Positions 1-8,556 of a stretch of DNA of 64,000 nucleotides are shown one piece after another. The stretch lies in contig NZ_PPFD01000005.1 of NCBI RefSeq assembly GCF_009653635.1, forward strand, positions 124,001 to 188,000, written 5' to 3'. The notes under the pieces are model-generated. The model did no database searches. It had not been told where the DNA came from and saw only the letters and a list, made by a program, of their open reading frames with translations. The first letter of the stretch is position 1. Every line of letters begins with the position of its first letter. The DNA is from Endozoicomonas sp. OPT23 (lineage in GTDB: Bacteria; Pseudomonadota; Gammaproteobacteria; Pseudomonadales; Endozoicomonadaceae). A program made the translations under genes and the position numbers.

Positions 1-640
1 AATATCCCTGATAAGAGATAAAAGTCTTATTCTCAAAGAAGTAGAACGGTTTGAACCAGTTACCGGTTAACTGAAAACCATCCCATTTCTTGTTATTCAG
101 GTCATAGACTCCCATGAGATTCAAACCAGTAGTGCCAAGCCAGGGCACTTCCAGATCAATCCCAACGCCCCAATTGGATTCATTAGTGTCACTATCAGTA
201 ATTGGTTTACCGCTTTTATCAAATAATGTTTTACCTCCACCACCGATATTAAACAGGGTAGAGAAATAAATTTCTTTCACTGGGCCAAATGATAGATCCC
301 TGCCAGTAAGCGCATCTATAGAAAATCGGGGAGCCAGCTTCATAAACATTTTACTCTGACCTTTTTTATCACTATCGCTGGAGTTGGTCAGATTAAACAC
401 GTCCACATAGCCATAGAGAGATAGTGCTCCAGAGCGGCCGCCAAACTCCATTTCAAGGTAATCATGGCCATCATGTTTAGCATGCTCAGGCCTTGGCAAC
501 TCCTTCAATGCATACATCAGATTAAACTGCATCCATTTATAATCATTTTTATGGATATCATCCGAGTAATCAGCGGCATTTACGCTCATTGCCAGAAGAG
601 CCAGTGACGAGGAAAAGACAGCGGGTTTCAGACACTTCAT
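1..640 (-). CDS. Tsx/OmpK-family nucleoside-specific outer membrane channel (C-terminus outside window)
   Basis: Partial gene read leftwards from an ATG at 640; about 213 codons are present and the reading frame stays open to base 1. The N-terminus is a classical signal peptide (MKCLKPAVF, a Ser/Leu/Ala-rich core, then a VNA-ADY cleavage region). The mature start DYKWMQFNLMYAL, the aromatic-Gly beta-strand pattern and the YGYVDVFNL segment resemble the Tsx/OmpK porin family, 12-stranded barrels that take up nucleosides. Family placement is by eye. Substrate cannot be read from the fragment. The neighbour at 839 runs in the same direction but is separated by a terminator-like hairpin, so a shared operon is unlikely. 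Confidence 0.8.
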   Translation of the reverse strand, partial: MKCLKPAVFSSSLALLAMSVNAADYSDDIHKNDYKWMQFNLMYALKELPRPEHAKHDGHDYLEMEFGGRSGALSLYGYVDVFNLTNSSDSDKKGQSKMFMKLAPRFSIDALTGRDLSFGPVKEIYFSTLFNIGGGGKTLFDKSGKPITDSDTNESNWGVGIDLEVPWLGTTGLNLMGVYDLNNKKWDGFQLTGNWFKPFYFFENKTFISYQGY

Positions 641-795
641 GACCAGTGGTTCCGACGTTACAGAATCAGAAAAGACAAACAACCTTGCGAACAGCATCCG
701 GTATTCATCTACTTGCTATAAAAAGTAGACCAGATCTGAGAAGGTACACAGGAAATCAGAAGGTAATAATGTCAAAGGCTGACAGACAAAAGTCA

Positions 796-821
796 GAAGG
801 AAGTTCAGATAAACTTCCTTC
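796..821 (-). terminator. Probable terminator of the M32 carboxypeptidase gene
   Basis: A perfect 10-bp inverted repeat GAAGGAAGTT/AACTTCCTTC with a 6-nt loop lies just past the stop of the gene at 839-2344. On the minus strand it is followed within a few bases by a short TTTT stretch. Position and structure fit a Rho-independent terminator with a weak T-tract. Confidence 0.55.
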
Positions 822-838
822 CTCTACTGTATCGGAGC

Positions 839-2344
839 TTATAAATATCGGCTTTCGAGGTGTTGTTTAAAATACTCGGGATTAAGTACTTCTCCGGTAG
901 CGTTTTTCATTAGCGTATCTGTATCGTGACAGCTTCCCTGTGACCAGATATTTTGCTTCAGCCAGTCAAATACCGGGGCCAATTCACCCTCAGCAATCAT
1001 TCGGTCAATATCAGGCAGTTGACGTCGAATAGCGGCAAACTGCTGAGCAGCATACATAGCGCCGAGCGTATAACTTGGGAAGTAGCCAAATGATCCATCC
1101 GTCCAGTGAATATCCTGCATTGGGCCGTTCTTATAATCCCCTTCAGTATTCAACCCCAGATACTGTTTCATTCTGACATTCCATTGATCAGGAATATCAT
1201 CAACCTCCATCTCGCCCTCAACCAATGCTTTTTCAATTTCATAGCGGAGAATGACATGGGCCGGATATGTCACTTCATCAGCGTCAACACGAATCAGTCC
1301 CGGCTTGACCCTCGTATAAAGCGTTTGAAGATTACCAAGACTCAGCTCAGGCTGATGACCAAAGTGCTTATGAATGACAGGCTGAATCAGTTCAAGGAAA
1401 TTGGGGTGCCTTCCTATTTGCATTTCAAAAAGCAGTGACTGACTTTCATGAACCCCCATAGATCGTGCCGTTGCTACTGGCTGACTGATCAACTCCCTAG
1501 GCAGGTTTTGTTCATAACGGGCATGACCTGTTTCATGCACCACACCCATAAGAGACTGGGTAAAATCCGATTCGTCATAGCGGGTTGTGATCCGCACATC
1601 TTCCGGAACACCACCACAAAAAGGATGCATACTGACATCGAGCCGACCGGCATTAAAATCAAAACCCAACTGGCTCATTACCTCACGTCCCAGAGCTTCC
1701 TGTGAGGGTATAGAAAAGGGCCCTTTAGGTTCATCAAACTGTTCGGACTGTTGTTTTTGTGCCACTTTTTGAATCAATTCCGGCAGCCAACTGCTTACTT
1801 CTCCGAAAATTCGATCCAGTGTTTCACTGGTCATACCGGGTTCGTATAAATTGAGTAAAGCGTCATAACGAGAGCAGCCTCTGGCTTCTGCCCGTATAGT
1901 CGCCTCTCTTCGACTCAGTTCAACAACAGGCCTTAGATTCTCGGCGAACCCCGCCCAATCGTTTTGGCCTCTCTGGGTACGCCAGGCGTGCTCACATCTC
2001 GCACCTGCCTGACTTTTTTCACGCACCAGATCTTCAGGCAACAGACTTCTGTTTTGCCACTCAACAAACATTTCATTGAGATTCGCAGACTGCCAGTTAT
2101 CCAGCTGTTCTTCCCGGGCCTTGTCAAACAACTCAGACCAATCCGGTGCCGCTACATGCTGATGCATGATCACCTGCAACTCAGCCATTGCATCCGCTCT
2201 GGCCTGATGACTGCCGGAAGGCATCATTGTCGCACTGTCCCAGTTTGCCATAGAGCCAAGGTGAGACAGTTGATGGAGTCGATGAAAACGACTGTACAGT
2301 TCCTGATAGGCTCTCATTGATCTTTTACTCTTGTTTTTTGTCAT
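839..2344 (-). CDS. Metallocarboxypeptidase, Taq family (M32)
   Basis: Product of 501 residues, the normal length for M32 zinc carboxypeptidases, which remove C-terminal amino acids in the cytoplasm. The zinc-binding HEXXH motif is present as HETGH at about residues 270-274 (VVHETGHARYEQN), followed by the family-typical ESQSLLFE segment that supplies the third zinc ligand Glu. The C-terminal GAMYAAQ region is also typical. The start is uncertain: an internal ATG at 2317 gives an N-terminus (MRAYQELYSRFHRL) closer to that of relatives, and neither start has a strong Shine-Dalgarno site. No operon partner is apparent. Confidence 0.93.
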   Translation of the reverse strand: MTKNKSKRSMRAYQELYSRFHRLHQLSHLGSMANWDSATMMPSGSHQARADAMAELQVIMHQHVAAPDWSELFDKAREEQLDNWQSANLNEMFVEWQNRSLLPEDLVREKSQAGARCEHAWRTQRGQNDWAGFAENLRPVVELSRREATIRAEARGCSRYDALLNLYEPGMTSETLDRIFGEVSSWLPELIQKVAQKQQSEQFDEPKGPFSIPSQEALGREVMSQLGFDFNAGRLDVSMHPFCGGVPEDVRITTRYDESDFTQSLMGVVHETGHARYEQNLPRELISQPVATARSMGVHESQSLLFEMQIGRHPNFLELIQPVIHKHFGHQPELSLGNLQTLYTRVKPGLIRVDADEVTYPAHVILRYEIEKALVEGEMEVDDIPDQWNVRMKQYLGLNTEGDYKNGPMQDIHWTDGSFGYFPSYTLGAMYAAQQFAAIRRQLPDIDRMIAEGELAPVFDWLKQNIWSQGSCHDTDTLMKNATGEVLNPEYFKQHLESRYL

Positions 2345-2560
2345 CGAAGGTATTCAATAAGCTGGTATACAAAAGCCAACTTAGTGATTGATTCTAATAC
2401 GCAGAGTTTCAGTTTAACCTAACTCAGGTTATTCAAAGCAAACCTGAGACGATTTCAGTCGCAGCAGATGGTTAAGGGACATTATTTTGAGAATTTCATT
2501 AACTGTCTGAAGAAGAGTATTTTGACGACGGGGGATTTCAGGAACTTTGTTTTTATAGCA

Positions 2561-2602
2561 TCTCTGCTAACAGGAGCTGCTTGTAAACCCTGTTAGCAGA
2601 GA
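2561..2602 (-). terminator. Perfect 14-bp hairpin downstream of DAHP synthase
   Basis: TCTCTGCTAACAGG and its exact complement flank a 14-nt loop, ending 10 bases beyond the DAHP synthase stop codon. No T-tract follows directly on the minus strand, so it may be a Rho-assisted terminator or a 3-prime stabilising hairpin. The rest of the 2345-2611 spacer shows nothing else clear. Confidence 0.5.
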
Positions 2603-2611
2603 GACTGCTCG

Positions 2612-3973
2612 TCAGCTGTCTTTCAATCGACGACACTCTTTCAGAGTATCCGAAATCATGAAGGCCAATTCCAGGGCCTGATCAGCATTCAACCTTGGAT
2701 CACAGTGAGTGTGGTAGCGATTACCCAAAGCCGCTTCCGTAACCGGCTTGGAGCCACCAACGCATTCGGTGACATTCTGACCGGTCATTTCAAAGTGAAC
2801 ACCACCAGCGTGCGTACCTTCAGCCTGATGAACGGCGAAGAACTGCTTCACTTCTTTCAGTACATTGCTGACTTCGCGGGTCTTATAACCGTTAGAAGCT
2901 TTGTAGGTGTTGCCATGCATTGGATCACAGCTCCACAGTACATTTTTACCTTCACGCTCAACGGCACGAATCAGCTTTGGCAGATTCTGTTCAACCTGAT
3001 CAGCACCCATACGAACAATAACGTTCATACGGCCTGCTTCGTTTTCAGGGTTGATCAAATCAATCAATCGCAGCAGGTCTTCTTCCGGCATAGTTGGGCC
3101 AGCCTTCACACCAATCGGATTATGGATACCACGAACGTATTCAACGTGGGCACCGTCCACTTGGCGGGTTCTGTCACCCACCCAAAGCATATGGGCAGAA
3201 CAGTCATACCAGTCTCCCGTCAGACTGTCACGACGGGTCAGCGCCTGCTCGTAAGGTAACAGTAGAGCTTCGTGGGAGGTATAAAAGTTGGTCTCGTTGA
3301 TCACTCGTGAATGTTCTGACGAAATACCACAGGCTTTCATAAAGTTCAGCGTTTCATCAATTCGGTCTGCCAGATTACTGTACTGAGCTGTCTGGGGACT
3401 ATTAGCTACAAAGTCCAGGTTCCAGGCATGTACCTTCTCCAACGACCCCAGCCCGCCCTGAGCAAATGCTCGCAACAGGTTCAGCGTTGATGAAGCCTGA
3501 TTGTAAGCCTTCAACATACGTTCCGGGTCAGGGATACGGGACTCGGCAGTAAACTCGGTACCATTGATAATGTCGCCACGGTAAATTGGCAGCTCAATAC
3601 CATCAATAGTTTCTGTGCCCGTGGTTCTTGGCTTGGCAAATTGCCCGGCCATACGCCCCACTTTGATCACTGGGCAACTGGCACCAAATGTCAGCACCAC
3701 GGCCATCTGCATCAGCACTTTGAAGGTGTCACGAATATTGTCTGCACTGAACTCCAGAAAACTCTCGGCGCAGTCACCACCCTGAAGCAAAAAGGCATCA
3801 CCCCGGGTTGCTTCGGCAAGGCGGGATTTAAGCTCGCGAACCTCACCAGCAAAAACCAGAGGAGGCAGTTTTCCAAGATTTTGCTCCACCTGTTGCAGAT
3901 GTTGCTTATCAGGGTACTCTGGCAGCTGGACGACAGGCATGTCTCTCCAGCTGTCTATTTGCCATTGATTCAT
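2612..3973 (-). CDS. Class II 3-deoxy-D-arabino-heptulosonate 7-phosphate (DAHP) synthase
   Basis: Catalyses the first step of the shikimate pathway (phosphoenolpyruvate plus erythrose 4-phosphate). The 453-residue product has the class II (plant/Mycobacterium-type) signatures [22 protein letters not shown], the NPIGVKAGP active-site segment and [11 protein letters not shown]. An upstream in-frame ATG at 4018 would add 15 residues, but the ATG at 3973 is preferred: it has a GAGGAG ribosome site just before it and gives [10 protein letters not shown], the usual N-terminus of bacterial class II enzymes. Divergent from the attenuator-like leader at 4122-4323. Confidence 0.95.
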   Translation of the reverse strand: MNQWQIDSWRDMPVVQLPEYPDKQHLQQVEQNLGKLPPLVFAGEVRELKSRLAEATRGDAFLLQGGDCAESFLEFSADNIRDTFKVLMQMAVVLTFGASCPVIKVGRMAGQFAKPRTTGTETIDGIELPIYRGDIINGTEFTAESRIPDPERMLKAYNQASSTLNLLRAFAQGGLGSLEKVHAWNLDFVANSPQTAQYSNLADRIDETLNFMKACGISSEHSRVINETNFYTSHEALLLPYEQALTRRDSLTGDWYDCSAHMLWVGDRTRQVDGAHVEYVRGIHNPIGVKAGPTMPEEDLLRLIDLINPENEAGRMNVIVRMGADQVEQNLPKLIRAVEREGKNVLWSCDPMHGNTYKASNGYKTREVSNVLKEVKQFFAVHQAEGTHAGGVHFEMTGQNVTECVGGSKPVTEAALGNRYHTHCDPRLNADQALELAFMISDTLKECRRLKDS

Positions 3974-3976
3974 TAA

Positions 3977-3982
3977 CTCCTC
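3977..3982 (-). promoter_or_regulatory. Ribosome binding site that fixes the DAHP synthase start
   Basis: CTCCTC on the plus strand is GAGGAG on the minus strand, 3 nt before the ATG at 3973 (5 nt if GAGG is taken as the core). No comparable site precedes the longer in-frame start at 4018. Confidence 0.65.
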
Positions 3983-4121
3983 ACAGGGCATAGAGCGTCT
4001 AGTTAGAAAAGCGGCCATCTTACCTGAAAAGCAGCTACAAAGCTTCGGTTAACAACCGCTGCAAAGGCACTTCAGGCCGCAGACAATAAAAAGTCTAGCC
4101 GTTAATTTCAGCAACTCTTCT

Positions 4122-4150
4122 TTGCCTTTACATCAGAGCTCTGGTATACA
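4122..4150 (+). promoter_or_regulatory. Sigma-70-type promoter for the attenuator leader
   Basis: TTGCCT at 4122-4127 and TATACA at 4145-4150 are separated by exactly 17 bp. Transcription would start near 4157, giving a leader of about 200 nt before the gene at 4363. Confidence 0.6.
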
Positions 4151-4188
4151 GTATCTTCCGAATAGAAGTACGTTTAGATACTTAATCA

Positions 4189-4266
4189 ATGAATTATATT
4201 CTGTCTGGCACCAAGACCATTATGAAACGCGGCATTATCATGCGCTGCGGGGTCTGTGCTGGATAG
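4189..4266 (+). CDS. Possible 25-residue attenuator leader peptide
   Basis: An open frame of 26 codons including TAG reads MNYILSGTKT then IMKRGIIMRCGVCAG. It carries four Ile, one Leu and one Val codons, including adjacent ATT ATC. Its last codons overlap the 5-prime arm of the antiterminator at 4247. No strong Shine-Dalgarno site precedes the ATG; an internal ATG at 4222 in the same frame is an alternative start. The link between Ile content and the IlvM-like ACT gene downstream is inference. Confidence 0.4.
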   Translation: MNYILSGTKTIMKRGIIMRCGVCAG

Positions 4267-4323
4267 CTGAAAAGCTCGAAACAACAGACCCCCGCACCAG
4301 ACAAGGTTCGGGGGTTTTTTTTT
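4247..4323 (+). promoter_or_regulatory. Attenuator: mutually exclusive antiterminator and terminator hairpins
   Basis: The terminator is CCCCCG (4289-4294) pairing with CGGGGG (4309-4314), followed by nine T (4315-4323). Its 5-prime arm can instead pair with GCGGGGTCTGT at 4247-4257 (partner 4284-4295, 11 bp with one bulged C). The enclosed loop holds a small AGCT-GAAA-AGCT hairpin. No plus-strand gene lies upstream, so the terminator sits inside the 5-prime leader of the gene at 4363, the arrangement expected of transcription attenuation. Confidence 0.65.
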
Positions 4324-4362
4324 GCATACGATTTTTGATCAACAATAAGAACGGAGACGAAC

Positions 4363-4599
4363 GTGAGCGAACTGAAACTGAGACTGGTCACAACAGGCAA
4401 CCTAGCCAGCCTGGAGAAAGTGCTTCACTCCAGCGCAGAAGACGGCCTGAAAGTCAGCAACTTCTCAGCTGAGTTACTGCCAGAGCGAGGGCATTACGAA
4501 GTGACTATGTCAGTATCCGGCTTTACCAGCCAGAATCAGGTCGTTAGTAAACTGGCGATGGACGAAACAGTGCGTGAGCTGACACCGATTCGTCGCTGA
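4363..4599 (+). CDS. Small ACT-domain-like protein (IlvM-like)
   Basis: Product of 78 residues with a GTG start; GGAG sits 6 nt upstream. The pattern of an initial beta strand (LKLRLVTTG), a helix (LEKVLHSSAEDG), paired strands and a second helix (QNQVVSKLAM) matches the beta-alpha-beta-beta-alpha-beta ACT fold. Length and the LE(K/R)VL...G...V spacing resemble IlvM, the regulatory subunit of acetolactate synthase II. No acetolactate synthase large subunit lies beside it, so it is an orphan or a stand-alone amino-acid sensor. The attenuator upstream implies control by an aminoacyl-tRNA or another leader signal. Function not proven. Confidence 0.6.
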   Translation: MSELKLRLVTTGNLASLEKVLHSSAEDGLKVSNFSAELLPERGHYEVTMSVSGFTSQNQVVSKLAMDETVRELTPIRR

Positions 4600-4643
4600 T
4601 AAAGCCAGTCACTTTTATAGGAGAGCCCGACAGGAGAACATCC

Positions 4644-4671
4644 AACAGGAGACGGTAGTCAGTCTCCTGTT
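4644..4671. terminator. 10-bp hairpin between converging genes
   Basis: AACAGGAGAC (4644-4653) and GTCTCCTGTT (4662-4671) pair perfectly around an 8-nt loop that contains the sulfurtransferase stop codon (4659-4661). It could end transcripts from both directions. No T-tract is present, so its strength is uncertain. Confidence 0.45.
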
Positions 4672-5504
4672 GCGATGGGCCGAGATTCATCGGTGATCCA
4701 CTCACTCCAGGAACCTGGATAGAGTTTGGTGTTTGCCATTCCTGCGTGTTCCATTGCCAGAATATTATGGCAGGCTGTTACGCCAGAACCACAGTAATGC
4801 ACCACTTCAAGATCATTATTTAACAGGTCTGAAAACCTGTCTCTAAGCTGTTCCGGTGGAAGAAAGCTGCCATTCTCATCCATATTTTCAAGAAAGGGTC
4901 GGCAAACCGCTCCAGGAATATGCCCGGCCTTACCATCTAGTGGTTCCACTTTTCCGGCAAACCTCTCATGGGCTCTGGCATCAACCAGTTGAAAGACAGG
5001 CTCTTGCAACTGGGCTGCAACCTCTTCTGCACTGAGCAATATATGGCTCTGAGGATTGGCGGAAAATTCACTGGGTTCTATTTCCGGTTTTTCTGTCGTT
5101 AGAGGGTACCTATCACCCTGCCAGGACTTGATACCACCATGAAGCACCTGCACTTTCTCCACGCCGACCCAGCGAAGCTGCCACCAGGCACGTGCAGCCA
5201 TGGCATGGCCACCATCATCATAAACCACGACATGACTGTCGGAACGGACTCCGAACTTGCATAAAAGGCGGGCAAAATCATCAGGTTTTGGAAGAGGGTG
5301 TCGACTGGTTTTCCCGAGGATCACCGGGGCAGAAAGATCTTTCTCAAGATCCAGGTAACGTGCTTCTGGAATATGACCCTGCAGATAGTATTGGTAGCCA
5401 AGATCAGCGTCAGCCTGCCCCAGGGTGAACCGGCAATCAATGATGATAACCCTCGAGTCATGCAAAAGGGTTGCGAGCACTTCGGGTTCAATTAAAGGAG
5501 ACAT
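4659..5504 (-). CDS. sseA: 3-mercaptopyruvate sulfurtransferase (two-domain rhodanese)
   Basis: Product of 281 residues with two rhodanese domains; the N-terminal one is catalytically silent and the C-terminal one carries the active Cys near residue 238 in CGSGVTACHN. The CG(S/T)GVT loop is the signature separating mercaptopyruvate sulfurtransferases from thiosulfate sulfurtransferases, which have CRxGxxR. It moves sulfur from 3-mercaptopyruvate to cyanide or thiol acceptors in the cytoplasm. GAGGTGG lies upstream of the ATG. It stands alone between convergent and divergent neighbours. Confidence 0.9.
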   Translation of the reverse strand: MSPLIEPEVLATLLHDSRVIIIDCRFTLGQADADLGYQYYLQGHIPEARYLDLEKDLSAPVILGKTSRHPLPKPDDFARLLCKFGVRSDSHVVVYDDGGHAMAARAWWQLRWVGVEKVQVLHGGIKSWQGDRYPLTTEKPEIEPSEFSANPQSHILLSAEEVAAQLQEPVFQLVDARAHERFAGKVEPLDGKAGHIPGAVCRPFLENMDENGSFLPPEQLRDRFSDLLNNDLEVVHYCGSGVTACHNILAMEHAGMANTKLYPGSWSEWITDESRPIATGD

Positions 5505-5765
5505 CCTTTATCCACCTCATCTGTTAACCGGATACGAACAGACACTTCTGAAGAGCCTGCTGCAACAATTCAGAAATATGTATAAACAGAATGAGGTTAA
5601 CACTGAAGAAAAGAAAGGCAAATTGACCAGAATGAGATCTGTGTCAGAAAAGCAATGACCCGCCTGTCCCTGGCAGGTTTCACATCCTTGTGAAAGTTGC
5701 TGTCCTTGCAAGGCTTACAGTACCAATTTCAATGTTAACCTTACTATGGGAGTTCTCACCGGATT

Positions 5766-5787
5766 CGTGTAGGAAATATCCTACACG
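5766..5787 (-). terminator. 9-bp hairpin downstream of the acidic anchored protein
   Basis: CGTGTAGGA and TCCTACACG pair perfectly around AATA, 15 bases past the stop at 5802. No T-run follows, so this may be a transcript-end hairpin rather than a classical intrinsic terminator. The rest of 5505-5801 contains no supported gene. Confidence 0.4.
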
Positions 5788-5801
5788 ACGCTTTTCACAG
5801 T

Positions 5802-6131
5802 TCACTGACTGCCTTGTTCTGGCTGAGGCTTGTCCACCACTTCATCATCAATCAGAATTTTCTCTGAGAGAATATCCCTGACATTTTCATCTTTTTCATT
5901 CTGGTCAATCACGATACGGGTGATTTCCGAGTCCAGTTCATCGGCTTCGTCATCTTCCGGGTCAGCAACATTAAGTTCACCTTCAGGTATGGACAGATCC
6001 AGTACCACATTGCTCTCTTCCTGCTGAATATCATCAGCCTGTTCACCCACAGGGTCAGACAGATACATAAAGGCTGCAATCAGCAAAACTACCAGGCCCA
6101 GAGCCAAAGCAATCATATGCCCTTTTTTCAT
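5802..6131 (-). CDS. Small membrane-anchored acidic protein, unknown function
   Basis: Starting at the ATG at 6131 (GGAGAG directly upstream) the product has 109 residues: MKKGHMIAL, a hydrophobic segment of about 17 residues (ALGLVVLLIAAFMYL), then a strongly acidic, presumably periplasmic tail rich in Asp/Glu. An earlier in-frame ATG at 6164 would add 11 residues in front of the membrane segment and lacks a good ribosome site. No known domain is recognised. Low complexity of the tail suggests a flexible linker or adaptor. It is divergent from the glycan operon at 6315 and shares an AT-rich intergenic region with it. Confidence 0.6.
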   Translation of the reverse strand: MKKGHMIALALGLVVLLIAAFMYLSDPVGEQADDIQQEESNVVLDLSIPEGELNVADPEDDEADELDSEITRIVIDQNEKDENVRDILSEKILIDDEVVDKPQPEQGSQ

Positions 6132-6314
6132 ACTCTCCACTCCAACAACCAGTCTTGATGACATACCCTAGCAAACCCACCTGACAGGGTCATTTATTTC
6201 ACAACCACCAGCAGTCCACAGCTTGCAATTTGCAGTACCAAAGCCCAATATTTATAGGTGTATCTACATATCTATAAATATACAGAATAACAAAAATCAA
6301 AAAATACAGGATGT

Positions 6315-7316
6315 ATGAATGCCGGAGACACAATGTCTGATATAGATCGGTCTGAAAACGCCTCTTTTATTCTGAGTTGTGTTGTGCCGGTTTTTAATGA
6401 AGGACCGGTAATCAGTCAGTTTCTTGAAGCCATGCAAGAACAACTTGCACAGGTGACGCCTGATTATGAGATTATCGTCATAGATGACGGTAGCTCGGAT
6501 GATACTGTATCGCTGGTTGAAGCTTATTGCTGTGACCCCAGAGTTAAGCTGATCGAATTGTCACGTAATTTCGGCAAGGAAACAGCGCTGACTGCCGGTA
6601 TTGACGCCACTTCAGGCGACGCAGTCGTTCTAATTGATGCCGACTTCCAGCACCCCCTGGAAATGATCCCAGTCTTTGTAGATTACTGGCGTCAGGGGTA
6701 TCAGATGGTCTACGGTGTTCGTCAGGATCGTGATGGTGAATCTTTTCTGAAAAAGAAAGGCGCCCAGTTCTTCTATAGAATTATGCACTCCAGCACGGGC
6801 ATTAATGTGCCAGCCCATGCTGGCGATTTTCGACTGATGGACAGAGTCGTAGTCGATGCACTGAAATCCATGCCAGAGCGTAACCGTTTTATGAAAGGCA
6901 TTTATGCCTGGGTCGGCTACAAAACCATTGGCCTGCCCTTCCAGGTTAGGGAAAGACTTGCTGGAGAAAGCGGCTGGGGGCTGGCAAAACTCACTGGTTT
7001 GGCTCTTTCAGGAATTACTGCATTTACCACCCTACCTTTGCGGATTGTCGGTGCGGTGGGCCTGCTCATTTCGATTATTTCCTTTTTCTATGCCTTCTTT
7101 ATTATTTCAAAGACCCTGATTCTTGGCACTCCCTTGCCTGGCTGGCCAACCGTGATAGTTGCCATTACCTTTATTGGAGGCATACAACTGCTATCTCTCT
7201 GGGTATTGGGCGAATATGTGGCAGGTATCTTCAACGAAGTGAAGCAACGTCCCAGGTATCTTATCCAGCGTACACTCGGCTTTAAGGGAAAACAGGATAC
7301 GGATGCAGCTGATTAA
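6315..7316 (+). CDS. Family 2 polyprenyl-phosphate sugar synthase (GtrB/ArnC/FlmF2-like)
   Basis: Product of 333 residues. The GT-A catalytic domain covers about residues 20-230: VVPVFNEG, IDDGSSD, then the metal-binding IDADFQHP motif (DAD at 108-110). Two hydrophobic C-terminal segments (about 235-300) anchor it in the inner membrane, as in DPM1/GtrB/ArnC enzymes that put a sugar from a nucleotide donor onto undecaprenyl phosphate. A second ATG at 6333 also has a GGAG ribosome site, so the start may be 6 codons later. First gene of a tightly packed four-gene operon; the next gene overlaps it by 14 nt. Confidence 0.9.
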   Translation: MNAGDTMSDIDRSENASFILSCVVPVFNEGPVISQFLEAMQEQLAQVTPDYEIIVIDDGSSDDTVSLVEAYCCDPRVKLIELSRNFGKETALTAGIDATSGDAVVLIDADFQHPLEMIPVFVDYWRQGYQMVYGVRQDRDGESFLKKKGAQFFYRIMHSSTGINVPAHAGDFRLMDRVVVDALKSMPERNRFMKGIYAWVGYKTIGLPFQVRERLAGESGWGLAKLTGLALSGITAFTTLPLRIVGAVGLLISIISFFYAFFIISKTLILGTPLPGWPTVIVAITFIGGIQLLSLWVLGEYVAGIFNEVKQRPRYLIQRTLGFKGKQDTDAAD

Positions 7317-7671
7317 ATTTGTTGTTGTCGGCGGAAGTGCTGCCGCAGTTCATCTTGCCTGCTTATGGGCACTGGTTCAGCTTGCCGGCTTTTCAGAAAT
7401 CTCCTCCAATGCGCTGGCTTTCGTCGTTGCCTTTATTGTCAGCTATACCGGTCAGAGCCTCTGGACGTTTAATCATAAACAACATGACCTCAAAAGCAGC
7501 GGCCTGCGCTTTCTGATTGTGCAACTGTTTTGCAGCTTTGTTCTTAATCAGGGGCTTTATACTCTGCTGATTAGCTACACCTCGCTTCATTACCTTCTGG
7601 CCAGTTTTATTGTTTTGGCCTCCGTTCCAATAGTCACTTTTACCCTGAGTAAGTACTGGGCATTTAAATGA
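7303..7671 (+). CDS. GtrA-family small membrane protein (putative polyprenyl-sugar flippase)
   Basis: Product of 122 residues that is almost entirely four hydrophobic segments; the pattern VVVGGSAAAVHLACLW near the N-terminus and the C-terminal FTLSKYWAFK are hallmarks of the GtrA family. GtrA proteins are thought to move polyprenyl-phosphate-linked sugars to the periplasmic face. The reading frame overlaps the end of the GT2 gene by 14 nt and its stop overlaps the next ATG by 4 nt, so the three are translationally coupled. Confidence 0.85.
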   Translation: MQLIKFVVVGGSAAAVHLACLWALVQLAGFSEISSNALAFVVAFIVSYTGQSLWTFNHKQHDLKSSGLRFLIVQLFCSFVLNQGLYTLLISYTSLHYLLASFIVLASVPIVTFTLSKYWAFK

Positions 7672-8468
7672 AAAGAATAACTTTATGCGCAGATGATTTC
7701 GGTATGCACCCGGCGGTTAACAACGCGATAGCCAGTCTTATAAAAGCAGATCGCATACATGCCACCAGTTGCCTTGTGACTTCCGAATACTGGCAGAGTT
7801 CAATTGGGCAATTGCAAGCGTTAAGAGATAAGGCAGACATTGGCCTTCACCTGAACTTCACCGAAGGAAACGGTTTAAGCGAAAGTTTTCTTGAAGGACT
7901 ACCCAGCCTCAATAAAATGCTTATCTTCAGCCATCTGGGTCTACTTAATGAACAGGCTATTGAAGAAGAAATTATTGCCCAGTATCAAGCCTTTCTAAAC
8001 GATACAGGCCAGCACCCGGATTTTATCGATGGTCACCAGCATGTTCATCATCTACCAGTAGTTCGTTCTGCGCTCCTGGCCACTATTCGCCGCTTCCAAC
8101 CAGAAAACATCTGGGTTCGAAGTGTCAGCCCTATGAACCGCTTCGGTGGTGGTTTTAAGAGTTGGGTTATCGAACAATCCGGTGCAAAAAAAATGGCACA
8201 GATACTCAATACCAAAGGCATCCGCTGCAATCAATCGTTTGCAGGCATCTACTCTCTGACTACTCAACAAAACGTCAGGGAGTTAATGCAAGAATGGCTT
8301 AAAGACTCATCAGACTCAGGTTTGATTATGTGTCACCCGGCTAAATCCGAGGCTGCCGTTCAAGTAGATCATTATTCAGCCCGGGAGAAAGAATACAGTT
8401 ACCTGCTTGGTGAACAGTTTTTAGACGACTGCCAGAGTGCACAGGTATCTCTGGAAAGACTATCCTGA
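7668..8468 (+). CDS. YdjC/ChbG-family carbohydrate deacetylase (NaxD/HpnK-like)
   Basis: Product of 266 residues with the family metal-binding motifs CADDFGMHPAVN (residues 7-18) and DGHQHVHHLP (about 121-130), plus the downstream VRSVSPM segment. The family removes N-acetyl groups from sugars, for example chitooligosaccharides (ChbG) or polyprenyl-phosphate-linked N-acetylhexosamine (Francisella NaxD). Here it lies between a polyprenyl-sugar synthase/flippase pair and an ArnT-like transferase, so a NaxD-like role is the most economical reading. The exact sugar is not deducible. Confidence 0.88.
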   Translation: MKRITLCADDFGMHPAVNNAIASLIKADRIHATSCLVTSEYWQSSIGQLQALRDKADIGLHLNFTEGNGLSESFLEGLPSLNKMLIFSHLGLLNEQAIEEEIIAQYQAFLNDTGQHPDFIDGHQHVHHLPVVRSALLATIRRFQPENIWVRSVSPMNRFGGGFKSWVIEQSGAKKMAQILNTKGIRCNQSFAGIYSLTTQQNVRELMQEWLKDSSDSGLIMCHPAKSEAAVQVDHYSAREKEYSYLLGEQFLDDCQSAQVSLERLS

Positions 8469-8556
8469 CAACAGCATTACATTAAATTCCATACTAAAAA
8501 CGCCTGCAGGCTAGCATGTTCTCAAAGAGACAACGTCGAAACCTGGCACTGCACTA

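Noticed and set aside
4659-5504. Thiosulfate sulfurtransferase as the call for the rhodanese
   Set aside because: The active-site loop is CGSGVTA, typical of mercaptopyruvate sulfurtransferase, not CRxGxxR.
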